Assembly: GCF_003814915.1 (NCBI RefSeq)
Contig: NZ_RKQK01000001.1
Span: 124,001-188,000 of the forward strand
DNA: 64,000 bases
Direction: 5' to 3'
Source: Pacificibacter maritimus
GTDB lineage: Bacteria; Pseudomonadota; Alphaproteobacteria; Rhodobacterales; Rhodobacteraceae
The translations under genes were made by a program, and so were the position numbers. The number at the start of each line of letters is the position of its first letter. Position 1 is the first letter of the stretch. The notes under the pieces are model-generated. The model did not search any database, was not told the DNA's origin, and worked only from the letters and a program-made list of their open reading frames with translations. This document shows positions 34,703-44,614 of the stretch, piece by piece.

Positions 34703-36064
34703 ATGGCGTTTGATTTTGATCTCTTCGTAATTGGTGGTGGGTCTGGTGGTGTGCGTGCTGCCCGTTTGACCGCGGCAGGTGGCGCCAAGGCGGCCTTGGC
34801 CGAAGAGTTCCGCATGGGGGGCACCTGTGTGATCCGTGGCTGCGTTCCCAAAAAGATGATGGTGTTTGCGTCGCAGTATTCCGAAGCGGCAAAGGAAGCA
34901 GATAAATACGGTTGGGACATTTCTATCGGCGATTTCAATTGGCCGTCCTTTCAAGAGCGTCTCAGCACTGAATTGTCGCGTTTGGAAGGCATCTACACCA
35001 AAAATGCAAACAATGCTGGCGTTGAAATTTTTCATCAGCGCGCCACGATCAAAGACGCCCATACTGTTGTTTTGGCCGATGGCACTGAAAAGACGGCCAA
35101 ACATATTTTGGTCGCCACAGGCGGTACGCCATTTGTGCCCGACAATGTGCCAGGCATTGAACATGTCATCACCTCCAACGAAATTTTCGATATCCCCGAG
35201 TTGCCCAAGCGTATCTTGATTGTGGGTGGGGGCTATATCGCGTCTGAATTCGCTTGTATTTTTAATGGTCTTGGGGTCGAGACATCACAATATTACCGTG
35301 GTGCACAGATTTTGCGTGGCTTTGATGATGAAGCACGCGGGCATCTGTCTGAATTAATTTCAGAACAGGGCGTTGATTTACATGTCGGCACTGATGTGGA
35401 ACGGATCGACAAAAAAGACGATGGTCTGCATGTGAAATCAACCGACGGCAAAGTCAAAATCTTTGATGTGGTACTCTATGCCACTGGGCGTGCGCCAAAC
35501 GTAAAAGATTTGGGTCTTGAAGATGTGGGTGTTGAACAAGGGCGCGGTGGCGAAATTGTTGTGGATGAATACAGCCAGACCAATATTCCATCTATCTATG
35601 CTGTGGGTGATGTCACCGACCGTATTCAACTGACACCCGTTGCTATTCGCGAAGCGGTCGCCTTTCATGAGACCGTGTTCAAAGGCAACCCGATGACGCC
35701 AGATCACGCCAATGTGCCCTCTGCTATTTTCACGCAACCCGAATACGGTGTTGTGGGATTGACTGAAGAACAAGCCCGCAAAGATGGCCCGATTGAAGTT
35801 TATTCCACCGCCTTCCGCCCCATGCAAAACGCCTTTATTGGCAAGCCAGAGCGCGTGATGTTCAAGTTGATTGTCTGTGCCAAGACACGCAAGGTTTTGG
35901 GCTGTCACATCATCGCGCCACATGCAGGCGAAATGATCCAGCTCGCGGGGGTTGCCGTTAAAATGGGGGCGACAAAAGAAGATTTCGACGCCACAGTCGC
36001 GGTACACCCGACAATGGCCGAAGAAATCGTGTTGATGAAAGAGCCTGTGCGCAGTTTTGACTAG
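34703..36064 (+). CDS. gor: Glutathione-disulfide reductase
   Basis: A 453-residue FAD- and NADPH-dependent disulfide reductase. The FAD motif is VIGGGSGGVRAAR, the redox pair Cys42 and Cys47 lie in GGTCVIRGCVPKKMMV, the NADPH motif is VGGGYIASEFA, and HPTMAEEIV at the C-terminus has the catalytic His and Glu. The CVIRGC spacing and the HPT ending fit glutathione reductase rather than lipoamide or mercuric reductase. It recycles GSH in the cytoplasm. The start follows GGGTGATGACAG. No other redox gene is close. Confidence 0.93.
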   Translation: MAFDFDLFVIGGGSGGVRAARLTAAGGAKAALAEEFRMGGTCVIRGCVPKKMMVFASQYSEAAKEADKYGWDISIGDFNWPSFQERLSTELSRLEGIYTKNANNAGVEIFHQRATIKDAHTVVLADGTEKTAKHILVATGGTPFVPDNVPGIEHVITSNEIFDIPELPKRILIVGGGYIASEFACIFNGLGVETSQYYRGAQILRGFDDEARGHLSELISEQGVDLHVGTDVERIDKKDDGLHVKSTDGKVKIFDVVLYATGRAPNVKDLGLEDVGVEQGRGGEIVVDEYSQTNIPSIYAVGDVTDRIQLTPVAIREAVAFHETVFKGNPMTPDHANVPSAIFTQPEYGVVGLTEEQARKDGPIEVYSTAFRPMQNAFIGKPERVMFKLIVCAKTRKVLGCHIIAPHAGEMIQLAGVAVKMGATKEDFDATVAVHPTMAEEIVLMKEPVRSFD

Positions 36065-36190
36065 AAGGTCAGAACCGCTTTGGGACGGTTTGAGGCAGTT
36101 TTTAGGGAAAAATCACCCTATTGCGGCGCGCTTTGACGCGCTGCCCTTGAAACCTGCCCCTAAAAAGAACACTTTACACCCGAGACGTGG

Positions 36191-36213
36191 CGCTGGGCGA
36201 TAGAGCCCCAGCG
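36191..36213 (+). other. Hairpin upstream of hflK
   Basis: CGCTGGG (36191-36197) and CCCAGCG (36207-36213) form a seven-bp stem. TTTAAGGTTTTTG follows, which is a weak T tract, so it could be the gor terminator or a structured hflK leader, 30 bases before the start codon. I cannot decide between these. Confidence 0.35.
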
Positions 36214-36244
36214 TTTAAGGTTTTTGAGAGAGGAACAGACCTAG

Positions 36245-37387
36245 ATGGCCAGCAATAACGGCGGACCATGGGGATCAAGCGGCGGTGGAAACCGCGGCAA
36301 CGGATCTTCGGACAATGACAGCGGCAAGTCCAATGACGACCGTCGCCCCAAAGGTGGCAACCAGCCGCAAATCCCTGAGATCGACGAGTTGCTGGGCAAA
36401 GGCAACGAGTATCTAAAAGTCTTGATGGGGGGCAAGGGCGGCGGCAACGGATCCGCTCCGCGCGGTCCAAACGGGCAGGGCGGTATCCCCAAAGGTATGA
36501 TCGGACTGGGCCTGCTTGGCGCTATTGGTGTCTGGTTTGTGAGCTCTTTCTATACAGTTCAAACCGAACAAAACGGTGTCGAGCTGTTCTTGGGTCAATA
36601 TCATCGCACCACCACTGAGGGGCCACATTTGGCACCTTGGCCTTTCATCACCTACGAAAAAGTCAACGTCACTGGCCAGCGCTCTGAAAGCATTGGTGTG
36701 GCAGGATCTGGTGATAACGGCTTGATGCTGACCACGGACGAAAATATTGTTGATATCGATTTCCAAGTGGTTTGGAACATCAATGATTCATCCAAGTACT
36801 TGTTCAACTTGGCTGACCCACGCGGCACTGTGCGCGCTGTGTCTGAATCCTCCATGCGCGAAATCATTGCGTCTTCTGAACTGTCACCGATCCTTAACCG
36901 TGATCGTGGGCTGATTTCTGATACGGCCAAGATATTGATCCAATCCACATTGGATGGTCTGGATTCTGGTATTACTGTTGTGCGTGTCAACTTGGACAAG
37001 GCTGATCCGCCCAACGAAGTGATCAACGCCTTCCGCGATGTTCAGGCCGCAGAACAAGAACGTGACCGTTTGGAACGCCAAGCTGACGCCTATGCCAATA
37101 CTGTTGTGGCTGGTGCACGTGGTACTGCTGCGCAGATCTTGGAAGAAGCCGAAGGATATCGCGCCCGCGTTGTCAATGAGGCCCAAGGTGAAGCATCACG
37201 TTTCACAGCCGTCTTAGGCGAATACAAAAATGCCCCCGAAGTGACACGCAAGCGTTTGTACCTAGAAACACTTGAAGAGGTCTACGGCGGTATCGATAAA
37301 ATCATCTTGGATGAAAGCGCGGAAGGATCAGGCGTTGTACCGTATTTGCCGCTCAATGAACTCAAGAAAAACGGGGGGGCAAACTAA
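36245..37387 (+). CDS. hflK: FtsH protease modulator HflK
   Basis: A 380-residue membrane protein with a cytoplasmic Gly/Asn/Asp-rich N-terminus (GGGNRGNGSSDNDSG), one helix at about residues 88-106 (MIGLGLLGAIGVWFVSSFY) and a periplasmic SPFH/band 7 domain, finishing with a long coiled coil (EQERDRLERQADAYANTV). It forms cage-like assemblies with HflC around the FtsH protease. The stop of hflK and start of hflC overlap in TAATG. The start has an AGAGAGGAACAG ribosome site upstream. Confidence 0.95.
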   Translation: MASNNGGPWGSSGGGNRGNGSSDNDSGKSNDDRRPKGGNQPQIPEIDELLGKGNEYLKVLMGGKGGGNGSAPRGPNGQGGIPKGMIGLGLLGAIGVWFVSSFYTVQTEQNGVELFLGQYHRTTTEGPHLAPWPFITYEKVNVTGQRSESIGVAGSGDNGLMLTTDENIVDIDFQVVWNINDSSKYLFNLADPRGTVRAVSESSMREIIASSELSPILNRDRGLISDTAKILIQSTLDGLDSGITVVRVNLDKADPPNEVINAFRDVQAAEQERDRLERQADAYANTVVAGARGTAAQILEEAEGYRARVVNEAQGEASRFTAVLGEYKNAPEVTRKRLYLETLEEVYGGIDKIILDESAEGSGVVPYLPLNELKKNGGAN

Positions 37388-38262
37388 TGAATAAGCTCGT
37401 AATCTTTTTCATCGCCCTCGTTGTGATTGCCGTTGTTGTTTTGTCGTCTGTGTTTATCGTTGATGAACGCCAAAAGGCTTTGGTGATCCAATTTGGTCAA
37501 ATTAAAGCGGTCAAAGAAGATCCAGGTCTGGCCTTTAAAATCCCGGTGATCCAGGAGGTCGAATACTATGACGACCGTATTTTGTCGCTTGAGACAGCTG
37601 AAACCGAAGTCACCCCATCTGATGATCGCCGCCTCGTGGTTGATGCTTTCGCACGCTACCGCATTGTGGATGTGGTGAAATTCAAACGCGCTGTGTCTAC
37701 AGGCGGCATGCGCAAAGCTGAAGTTGATCTTGAAGGTATTTTGATCGACCGTATCCGTGCAGTGCTGGGGGCTGACGGTGTAACATCAAACACCATCCTT
37801 TCGTCTGAACGGACTGTTTTGATGGAACAAATCACCCGCCAAGCAGATGCGCGTGCTGACCAATTGGGCGTTGATATTCTGGATGTGCGTTTGAAACAAA
37901 CCAACCTTCCAGAGCAAAACTTGGATGCGACTTTTGCCCGTATGCGTGCAGAACGTGAACGTGAGGCTGCTGATGAACGTGCGCGTGGTGAAGAAGCCGC
38001 GCAACGCGTGCGCGCGCAGGCAGATCGCTCTGTTGTAGAACTTGAATCCATTGCCCGCAGACAGGCTGAAATTGCCCGTGGTGAAGCAGACGCAGAACGG
38101 AACCGCACCTTTGCGGAAGCCTTTGGTGAAGACCCTGAATTCTTTGAATTCTACCGGTCACTAAATGCTTACCGTCTTGGTCTTTCAGGTGACACAACCA
38201 CCATGGTCCTGTCACCAGATTCCGAGTTCTTCGATTACTTTAAATCGTCTGAAGGTCGGTAA
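37387..38262 (+). CDS. hflC: FtsH protease modulator HflC
   Basis: A 291-residue partner of HflK. A single N-terminal helix (VIFFIALVVIAVVVLSSVFIV) is followed by an SPFH domain with DERQKALVIQFGQIK, and a C-terminal coiled coil rich in Arg/Glu (RMRAEREREAADERARGEEAA). HflKC controls FtsH activity on membrane proteins. It is translationally coupled to hflK. A rho-independent terminator follows 22 bases after the stop, so degP has its own promoter. Confidence 0.96.
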   Translation: MNKLVIFFIALVVIAVVVLSSVFIVDERQKALVIQFGQIKAVKEDPGLAFKIPVIQEVEYYDDRILSLETAETEVTPSDDRRLVVDAFARYRIVDVVKFKRAVSTGGMRKAEVDLEGILIDRIRAVLGADGVTSNTILSSERTVLMEQITRQADARADQLGVDILDVRLKQTNLPEQNLDATFARMRAEREREAADERARGEEAAQRVRAQADRSVVELESIARRQAEIARGEADAERNRTFAEAFGEDPEFFEFYRSLNAYRLGLSGDTTTMVLSPDSEFFDYFKSSEGR

Positions 38263-38284
38263 TCACGCAAGTGTTACAGTTTTG

Positions 38285-38317
38285 AAAGGGGCCGGTCATC
38301 GTACTGGCCCCTTTTTT
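38285..38317 (+). terminator. Rho-independent terminator after hflC
   Basis: GGGGCCGGT (38288-38296) and ACTGGCCCC (38303-38311) pair fully with one G-U around a six-base loop and are followed by TTTTTT. Confidence 0.9.
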
Positions 38318-38534
38318 ATGCCCTTGTTTTGAAAGATTTTTGGACCATATGCTAAAAGATAGGGGGAAATTTTTGCTATTTTCCGCTTTCAACCGTCACG
38401 TGCCTATCACATCGTGTTGAAGGAACGCGACTGACGTTGTGTTGCGGCAAATCATGCTTATCTCTACCCATAGGATACGCGCCCAGACTTTGCGCGTTCC
38501 ATATACTAGCGTGTTTCACGGAGGAACGAGTCCA

Positions 38535-40013
38535 ATGACCAAGGCAATCGCCATTCCCTTTAACAGCCCCGCACGGTGGACCGATATTCGGTTGATGTTC
38601 GTGGCTTTGCTCAGCGCTTTTGCACTGCTCTTGCAAACCGCCACAGCCGATGCACGCGGGGCGCCTGAAAGCTTTGCTGATCTGGCTGAAAAGGTTAGCC
38701 CAGCAGTTGTAAACATCACCACCACAACCATCGTTGAAGCATCCACAGAGACGATGCCGATGGTGCCAGAAGGGTCCCCCTTCGAAGACTTCTTCCGCGA
38801 TTTCATGGAACGTGGTCAAAACCCAAACGGCAACACAGCCCCCCGTCGCAGTAATGCATTGGGATCGGGTTTCGTGATTTCCGAAGACGGTTTTATCGTG
38901 ACCAATAACCACGTGATCGAAGGCGCAGATGAAATCGAAATCGAATTTTTCGAAGGTTTCTCACTGCCCGCCACTCTGGTCGGCACTGACCCCAAAACAG
39001 ATATCGCAATTCTCAAAGTTGAAAGCGACAAGCCTCTGAAATTCGTCAATTTTGGTGATAGCGACACAGCTCGCATGGGGGATTGGGTTATGGCCATGGG
39101 CAACCCACTTGGCCAAGGGTTTTCCATCTCAGCAGGTATCGTTTCGCAGCGTGGCCGTGCTTTGCAAGGTGCCTATGATGATTACATCCAGACAGATGCA
39201 GCGATCAACCGCGGCAACTCAGGTGGCCCTTTGTTCAACATGGATGGCAATGTGATTGGCGTGAACACCGCGATCTTGTCACCCAATGGTGGCTCCATCG
39301 GGATCGGCTTTTCTATGGCATCCAATGTGGTGTCTAAAGTTGCTGATCAGTTGATCGAATTCGGTGAAACCCGTCGCGGTTGGTTGGGTGTAAAAATTCA
39401 AAACGTGACCGATGATATCGCCGAATCCAAAGGCATGGAAACAGCCTCTGGTGCTTTGATCAGCGATGTGCCCGAAGGCCCCTCCAAAGAGGCAGGTATC
39501 GAAGCGGGTGATGTGATCATTTCTTTCGATGGCAAAACGGTTGACGATGCCAATGCTTTGGTGCGTACGGTCGGCGAAGCTGAAGTCGGCAAAGCCGTGC
39601 GCGTAGTCGTGTTGCGCGATGGCAAAACCAAAACTTTGATGGTGACGCTCGGGCGCCGTGAAGAGGCTGAAAACACAGCATTCCCAGCCCCTGAAGCCGA
39701 AACCCCTGCCGAAGACACAACCATGCTTGGTCTGACCTTAACCCCGTTGAATGACGCGTTGCGCGAGGAACTTGTCGTACCACGCGGCGCAGAAGGTTTG
39801 GCTGTGGTCGATGTCGATGAAGCCTCAGAAGCCTTCGCAAAAGGCCTGCGTTCAGGGGATGTGATCGTCCAAGCTGGTCAGCAACCTGTCGCATCGGCTG
39901 ATGACCTACGTGAACGCGTCGAGGCTGCGCGCGATGCAGGACGAAAAACTGTCTTGCTTTTGGTGCGCCGCGCAGGTGAACCGCGCTTTGTTGCCTTGGG
40001 TGTGGATGAGTAA
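38535..40013 (+). CDS. degP: Periplasmic Do-family serine protease (DegP/MucD)
   Basis: A 492-residue periplasmic protease/chaperone. The N-terminal signal segment (LMFVALLSAFALLLQTATADA) is followed by a trypsin-like domain with the triad His in NNHVIEGADE, Asp in DPKTDIAILK and Ser in GNSGGPLFN, and then two PDZ domains (VKIQNVTDD..., and MLGLTLTPLND...). It degrades misfolded envelope proteins. The ATG at 38535 has CGGAGGAACGAG upstream and removes a 32-residue extension. TATACT at 38502-38507 is a possible -10 box about 28 bases before the start, but no good -35 accompanies it. It adjoins hflKC, which are also proteostasis genes. Confidence 0.94.
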   Translation: MTKAIAIPFNSPARWTDIRLMFVALLSAFALLLQTATADARGAPESFADLAEKVSPAVVNITTTTIVEASTETMPMVPEGSPFEDFFRDFMERGQNPNGNTAPRRSNALGSGFVISEDGFIVTNNHVIEGADEIEIEFFEGFSLPATLVGTDPKTDIAILKVESDKPLKFVNFGDSDTARMGDWVMAMGNPLGQGFSISAGIVSQRGRALQGAYDDYIQTDAAINRGNSGGPLFNMDGNVIGVNTAILSPNGGSIGIGFSMASNVVSKVADQLIEFGETRRGWLGVKIQNVTDDIAESKGMETASGALISDVPEGPSKEAGIEAGDVIISFDGKTVDDANALVRTVGEAEVGKAVRVVVLRDGKTKTLMVTLGRREEAENTAFPAPEAETPAEDTTMLGLTLTPLNDALREELVVPRGAEGLAVVDVDEASEAFAKGLRSGDVIVQAGQQPVASADDLRERVEAARDAGRKTVLLLVRRAGEPRFVALGVDE

Positions 40014-40033
40014 AGGCACCCTCATAATCCAAC

Positions 40034-40063
40034 AAAAAGGGCAGCGTGTTGGCTGCCCTTTTT
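40034..40063. terminator. Bidirectional terminator between degP and lipoprotein gene
   Basis: AAAAAGGGCAGC (40034-40045) pairs with GCTGCCCTTTTT (40052-40063), six-base loop. A and T flanks serve both converging genes. Confidence 0.9.
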
Positions 40064-40091
40064 CATGTCTGAACACTGCTAAAACAGCGGA

Positions 40092-40679
40092 TTACTGTGC
40101 TGTGTCTCGGTCGTCACGGGGCAGGGCAACCAGTCCAAGTTTGCGCGCCGCAGCCAATGATAAAATCTCACTGTCCAAGCCCTGCGCGGATTGATAGGCG
40201 CGAATAGCGCGGCGCGTGGCGCGATCCATTTTGCCGTTGGCATTGCCCGAATACTGCCCGCGCACAGCCAAAGCGCGTTGGACCGATGCCACGAAATCGG
40301 GCGTCAGAGCATCTTCGCATAGGGTTTCAAACCACAGCTCTTTACGCTCGCGCACGATCTCTTGACGCGTTTCCGTACGGTAGGTCGCAGGGTATGACAC
40401 CGTGCCGTCAGCACTGATTTGTGGGGGCTGCACGACGACCTGTTCTGTGACGGTTTCCACAATTGCAGGCGTTGTGTGGCGCCCAAAACATGCTGCGGGA
40501 TCTGCACCAGGGGGCGCAGTCGCGGCATCACCCGCGCGCAGAATTTCATCATTGGGCGCAGCCATTTGACAGGCGGCAAGCCCCATGCACATCACGGCAG
40601 CGCTCCAGCGCAACCTGCGCGTTTGGTTGTAGAAAATAGAAGCCTGTTTCATTTGCTCACATGTCCATTTTAGGATCAT
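40092..40679 (-). CDS. Peptidoglycan-binding domain lipoprotein
   Basis: A probable lipoprotein of about 195 residues. The N-terminus has a hydrophobic stretch ending in the lipobox MGLAAC, with Cys as the lipidation site, then a Cys- and Pro-containing linker (DPAACFGRH) and a C-terminal peptidoglycan-binding helix bundle: SVQRALAVRGQYSGNANGKMDRATRRAIRAYQ with the PG_binding_1 pattern. I use the ATG at 40679, which follows AAGGTGG by five bases; the ATG at 40652 gives a more ordinary signal length and is a real alternative. The role is probably cell-wall attachment. It is divergent from the ferredoxin gene. Confidence 0.8.
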   Translation of the reverse strand: MILKWTCEQMKQASIFYNQTRRLRWSAAVMCMGLAACQMAAPNDEILRAGDAATAPPGADPAACFGRHTTPAIVETVTEQVVVQPPQISADGTVSYPATYRTETRQEIVRERKELWFETLCEDALTPDFVASVQRALAVRGQYSGNANGKMDRATRRAIRAYQSAQGLDSEILSLAAARKLGLVALPRDDRDTAQ

Positions 40680-40860
40680 TTGATCCACCTTAACGCGAAT
40701 ATCCGTTTCGCGAAAGGGACTGAATTTTGCACAGATCCGCGATAGGTCATGCCATTTGCCCAACATGGCGATTGGGGCTGAAAAAAAACGATATCGTGGG
40801 CAATCCTCTCTTTTCTTGGGCGCATTGGCACGATAGCGTCTCTCAACTCTAAATTTCTGA

Positions 40861-41198
<338 letters not shown>

Positions 41199-41199
<1 letters not shown>

Positions 41200-42020
41200 T
41201 GCGGAGGTTTGTCGCGGCAGCATTCCTTGCCGCCGCGCCAATTTCGGCATTTGCAGACTGCGTATCTGTGGTCTCGGCAAACTTGATCGAGCCCACGGAT
41301 GCATATGGTCACGGGGCTGTGCCTAAGGGTGAATTTGCAGGGCTGTCACTTGGGTATCAAGGCGCTGGATCGCCCAGCATCCTGTCCAGTGAAATTCGCC
41401 TCAGCACTGAAACAGCTGTTTTTGAAGACACTCAGGCACGTGTTGTCGATTTGGATGCGGATGGCTGTGCAGAGGTTGTCGTCACAACATCAAACCAGCA
41501 AAGTGGTGCTTTTGTATCGGTTTACGGTATGGCGTTTGTGCCTCGTCCAAGTGCAGATATTCCCGCCAATAAACAAACCCAAACTGTGCCGATGGTTTTA
41601 CCGCTCGGAAGCAATGCACCCATCGGTGCGCGCCATCGCTGGCTTGCGGTTGTCGGCATCGCCGATTTTGATGGGGATGGGGTGCAGGATATTGCCTATA
41701 TTGATCGCCCGCATTTGGCCAAAACCTTGCGTGTTTTACGCACTGTTCCGTCAGGTATAGTGAAAGGGCGTCAAATGTTTACCTTTGACCCCTTAGCCAG
41801 TGTGACTGGATTGACCAACCACCACTATAAGGCCCCGCAGATCGAAGGTGGGTTGCGAACTTGCGCAGGTGAGGCGCCTGTGATTGTGACCGCCGATGCC
41901 GCTTGGGCGCATATTATTGAGACCCGCTATGATGCTGGAAACATGCGCAGCCAGAGAGTGGCCGCATATGTCAATGCCAAGAGCTTTGCCCCATTTTTAC
42001 AGTGCGATGAAGCCAAATAA
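41199..42020 (+). CDS. Secreted FG-GAP/VCBS-like protein
   Basis: A 273-residue exported protein with a signal peptide ending ISAFA (residues 1-19). Two acidic loops, DLDADGCAEVVV and DFDGDGVQDIAYID, match the calcium-binding FG-GAP/VCBS repeat pattern of beta-propeller proteins; with only about 270 residues it would form a small or partial propeller. Mature Cys residues (DCVSV, DGCAE, RTCAGE, LQCDE) may pair. Function unknown. Its ATG overlaps the ferredoxin stop (TAATG), so both are made from one mRNA although one acts inside and the other outside the membrane. Confidence 0.75.
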
Positions 42021-42109
42021 CTTTTCAGGCGTTTGGTCAGTCATTTTTGGCTGGCATTCGTCATTTCCTATGTCAAAAAGAACATACAGGTTTTTATAAG
42101 GACACGCCC

Positions 42110-42994
42110 ATGACTTCACATGTTTTGACAGTCGTCTGCCAATCCAAACGCGGAATTGTTGCGGCTATTTCGGGCAAACTCGCCGAACTTGGCTGCAATA
42201 TCACAGACTCTGCGCAGTTTGATGATCCTGGCACGGGCCAGTTTTTTATGCGGGTGAGTTTCGTGTCTGAGACGGGCGCAGAGCAGGCCGAACTTGAACG
42301 CGGTTTTGGCCCTATCGGCCAAGATTTCGATATGCAATGGGCCATGCATGATGACGCGACCAAGATGAAAGTGATCTTGATGGTTTCGCGGTTTGGTCAC
42401 TGTTTGAACGACCTTTTGTATCGTTGTCGTATCGGCGCTTTGCCGATTGATATCGTTGGCGTGATCTCAAATCACATGGACTATCAAAAGGTTGTGGTGA
42501 ATCAAGATATTCCGTTCCACTGCATCAAAGTGACAAAAGAAAACAAACCGCAGGCTGAAGCAGCCATCATGCAGGTTGTGCAGGACACAGGTGCTGAGCT
42601 GATTGTTTTGGCGCGCTACATGCAGATTTTGTCAGATGATATGTGTCAGAAAATGTCAGGACGCATCATCAATATTCACCATTCATTCTTGCCGTCTTTC
42701 AAAGGGGCAAACCCCTATAAGCAAGCGTTTGAACGTGGCGTGAAACTGATCGGCGCAACGGCGCATTATGTGACGGCCGATCTGGATGAAGGGCCGATTA
42801 TTGAACAAGACACAGTGCGCATCACCCATGCGCAAAGCCCAGAAGATTACGTGTCATTGGGGCGCGATGTCGAAGCGCAGGTTCTGTCGCGCGCTATACA
42901 TGCGCATATCCATCACCGCGTGTTGATCAATGGCAATAAAACAGTGGTTTTCCCTGCCAGCCCTGGTTCCTACGCGTCAGAGCGTATGGGCTAA
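42110..42994 (+). CDS. purU: Formyltetrahydrofolate deformylase
   Basis: A 294-residue PurU: an N-terminal ACT regulatory domain (LTVVCQSKRGIVAAISGKL, about residues 5-80) and a formyltransferase-like hydrolase domain with VSRFGHCLNDLLYR, the HHSFLPSFKGANPYKQA signature carrying the active His, and LDEGPIIEQDTVRI with the active Asp. It hydrolyses 10-formyl-THF to formate and THF. The ATG at 42110 follows ATAAGGACACGCCC; the upstream part of the frame is not conserved. A terminator follows about 28 bases after the stop. Confidence 0.95.
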   Translation: MTSHVLTVVCQSKRGIVAAISGKLAELGCNITDSAQFDDPGTGQFFMRVSFVSETGAEQAELERGFGPIGQDFDMQWAMHDDATKMKVILMVSRFGHCLNDLLYRCRIGALPIDIVGVISNHMDYQKVVVNQDIPFHCIKVTKENKPQAEAAIMQVVQDTGAELIVLARYMQILSDDMCQKMSGRIINIHHSFLPSFKGANPYKQAFERGVKLIGATAHYVTADLDEGPIIEQDTVRITHAQSPEDYVSLGRDVEAQVLSRAIHAHIHHRVLINGNKTVVFPASPGSYASERMG

Positions 42995-43022
42995 TATCTG
43001 CGTTTTTCGCGTTAAAACAACA

Positions 43023-43051
43023 AAAAGGCGTGCCGTTCGAGCACGCCTTTT
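43023..43051 (+). terminator. Rho-independent terminator after purU
   Basis: AAAAGGCGTGC (43023-43033) and GCACGCCTTTT (43041-43051) form a perfect stem around a seven-base loop. Confidence 0.9.
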
Positions 43052-43197
43052 GCATTTGCTAACCCCGCTGTTGGCTTTGCCATCAGTCACATTCAAATCA
43101 CGGGTTTCACCCATTGGGTTACAAGACCTTTATATGTGATTAACCTTAAGAAACAGTAAAGAATACCAATACCTTTTTACAGGGGGGCGCATACGAA

Positions 43198-43231
43198 AAC
43201 GCCGCCTCAGATCTGGGCGGCGTCTTTTTTT
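43198..43231. terminator. Second terminator in the purU-purD gap
   Basis: ACGCCGCC (43199-43206) pairs with GGCGGCGT (43216-43223). The plus strand has seven T residues after it, the minus strand a short TTTTC. It ends purD on the minus strand, but its better T tract points the other way, although purU already has a terminator 150 bases before. The 145 bases between the two terminators hold no gene that I recognise. Confidence 0.8.
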
Positions 43232-43251
43232 GGTGCAAAGGATAGGATCAA

Positions 43252-44514
43252 TTAAAGCGCGCGCCAGCCAATATCAGTGCGGTTGAACCCTTCGGGCCAA
43301 TCGATTTGATCGACCATGGCATATGCGGCATCACGCGCCTCTTGCAAAGATGCGCCGCGCGCTGTCACATTCAAGACACGGCCGCCTGTGGCCACGATAG
43401 CGCCGTCTTTGCTGCCTGTTCCTGCGTGAAAGACCATGCGATTGCTATCAGCAGAAAGCGCGTCAAGACCTTTGATTTCAGTACCTTTTTTGTAGGCGGC
43501 AGGATATCCATTGGCGGCCATCACGACCGTGATCGCGTGATCATCGGCCCAATTGACTTGTGCCTGATCCAGCGTACCTTCGGCTGTGGCAATCAACAAA
43601 TCCAGCGCTTGTGCGCCAAGGCGCATCATCAAAACCTGACACTCAGGATCACCAAAACGACAGTTATATTCCACAAGACGTGGTTGACCGTCTTTGATCA
43701 TAAAGCCTGCGTAGAGAACACCTTGATAAGGCATGCCGCGCTTGGCCATTTCGACCACCGTTGGCTTAACGATTTCATCCATCGCTTTTTGTACAATGGC
43801 GTCATCCATGACTGGGGCAGGAGAATAGGCGCCCATGCCACCTGTGTTTGGGCCAGTGTCGCCGTCGCCGACGCGCTTGTGATCTTGGGCTGTGCCCACG
43901 GGCAATACGTTTTCGCCGTCACATAAGATAAACCAAGAGGCCTCTTCGCCCTCCATGAATTCTTCGATCACAACTTCCGCACCTGCCGCGCCAAATTCAC
44001 CGCCGAACATGTCGTCAATCGCATCCAGTGCCTCGGCTTCGGTCATTGCAACAATCACACCTTTGCCTGCGGCCAGACCATCTGCCTTGACCACAATCGG
44101 TGCACCTTGGGCGCGAATATAGTCTTTCGCGGCATCCGCTTGGGTGAAATGCGCGTAGGCTGCAGTGGGCGCGCCAGACGCGTCACAGATTTCTTTGGTA
44201 AAGTTTTTTGATGCCTCAAGCTGTGCGGCCGCTTTCGAAGGCCCGAAGGTCAAAACATTGGCGGCGCGCAGAGTATCAGCAACGCCTGCGGCCAAGGGGG
44301 CTTCTGGGCCGATGATGACAAATTCTATCGCATTTTCTTCAACGAAACTTAACACCGCATCGCCGTCATTGATGTCAAAGCTTGCGCATTCTGCAATGGC
44401 TGCAATGCCTGCATTGCCTGGAGCGACGATCAGCTTGTCACATTTAGGGTTTTGCAACACGGCCCATGCCAATGCATGTTCACGTCCGCCAGATCCGAGA
44501 ATGAGAATGTTCAT
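43252..44514 (-). CDS. purD: Phosphoribosylamine-glycine ligase
   Basis: A 420-residue GAR synthetase, second step of de novo purine synthesis. It has the N-terminal ILILGSGGREHALAW, the ATP-grasp segment VVKADGLAAGKGVIVA, EEASWFILCDG, QDHKRVGDGDTGPNTGGMG, and RFGDPECQVL. Length is normal. The start at 44514 begins exactly at the conserved N-terminus. It is divergent from xseA with 100 bases between the two start codons, which must contain both promoters. Confidence 0.97.
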   Translation of the reverse strand: MNILILGSGGREHALAWAVLQNPKCDKLIVAPGNAGIAAIAECASFDINDGDAVLSFVEENAIEFVIIGPEAPLAAGVADTLRAANVLTFGPSKAAAQLEASKNFTKEICDASGAPTAAYAHFTQADAAKDYIRAQGAPIVVKADGLAAGKGVIVAMTEAEALDAIDDMFGGEFGAAGAEVVIEEFMEGEEASWFILCDGENVLPVGTAQDHKRVGDGDTGPNTGGMGAYSPAPVMDDAIVQKAMDEIVKPTVVEMAKRGMPYQGVLYAGFMIKDGQPRLVEYNCRFGDPECQVLMMRLGAQALDLLIATAEGTLDQAQVNWADDHAITVVMAANGYPAAYKKGTEIKGLDALSADSNRMVFHAGTGSKDGAIVATGGRVLNVTARGASLQEARDAAYAMVDQIDWPEGFNRTDIGWRAL

Positions 44515-44614
44515 CGCGCCAATTCCTATGCTTCACCTTTTGTTGTTGGCGTTCTAAGGTCTGGCTTAAGTTGACACAAGTCCTCCACCTCGCAAAACAA
44601 GGCCCATATAGTTA

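Noticed and set aside
38320-38350. Heat-shock (RpoH) promoter upstream of degP
   Set aside because: A TTGAAA is followed by CCATAT, but the spacing is about 10 bases, too short for the known consensus.
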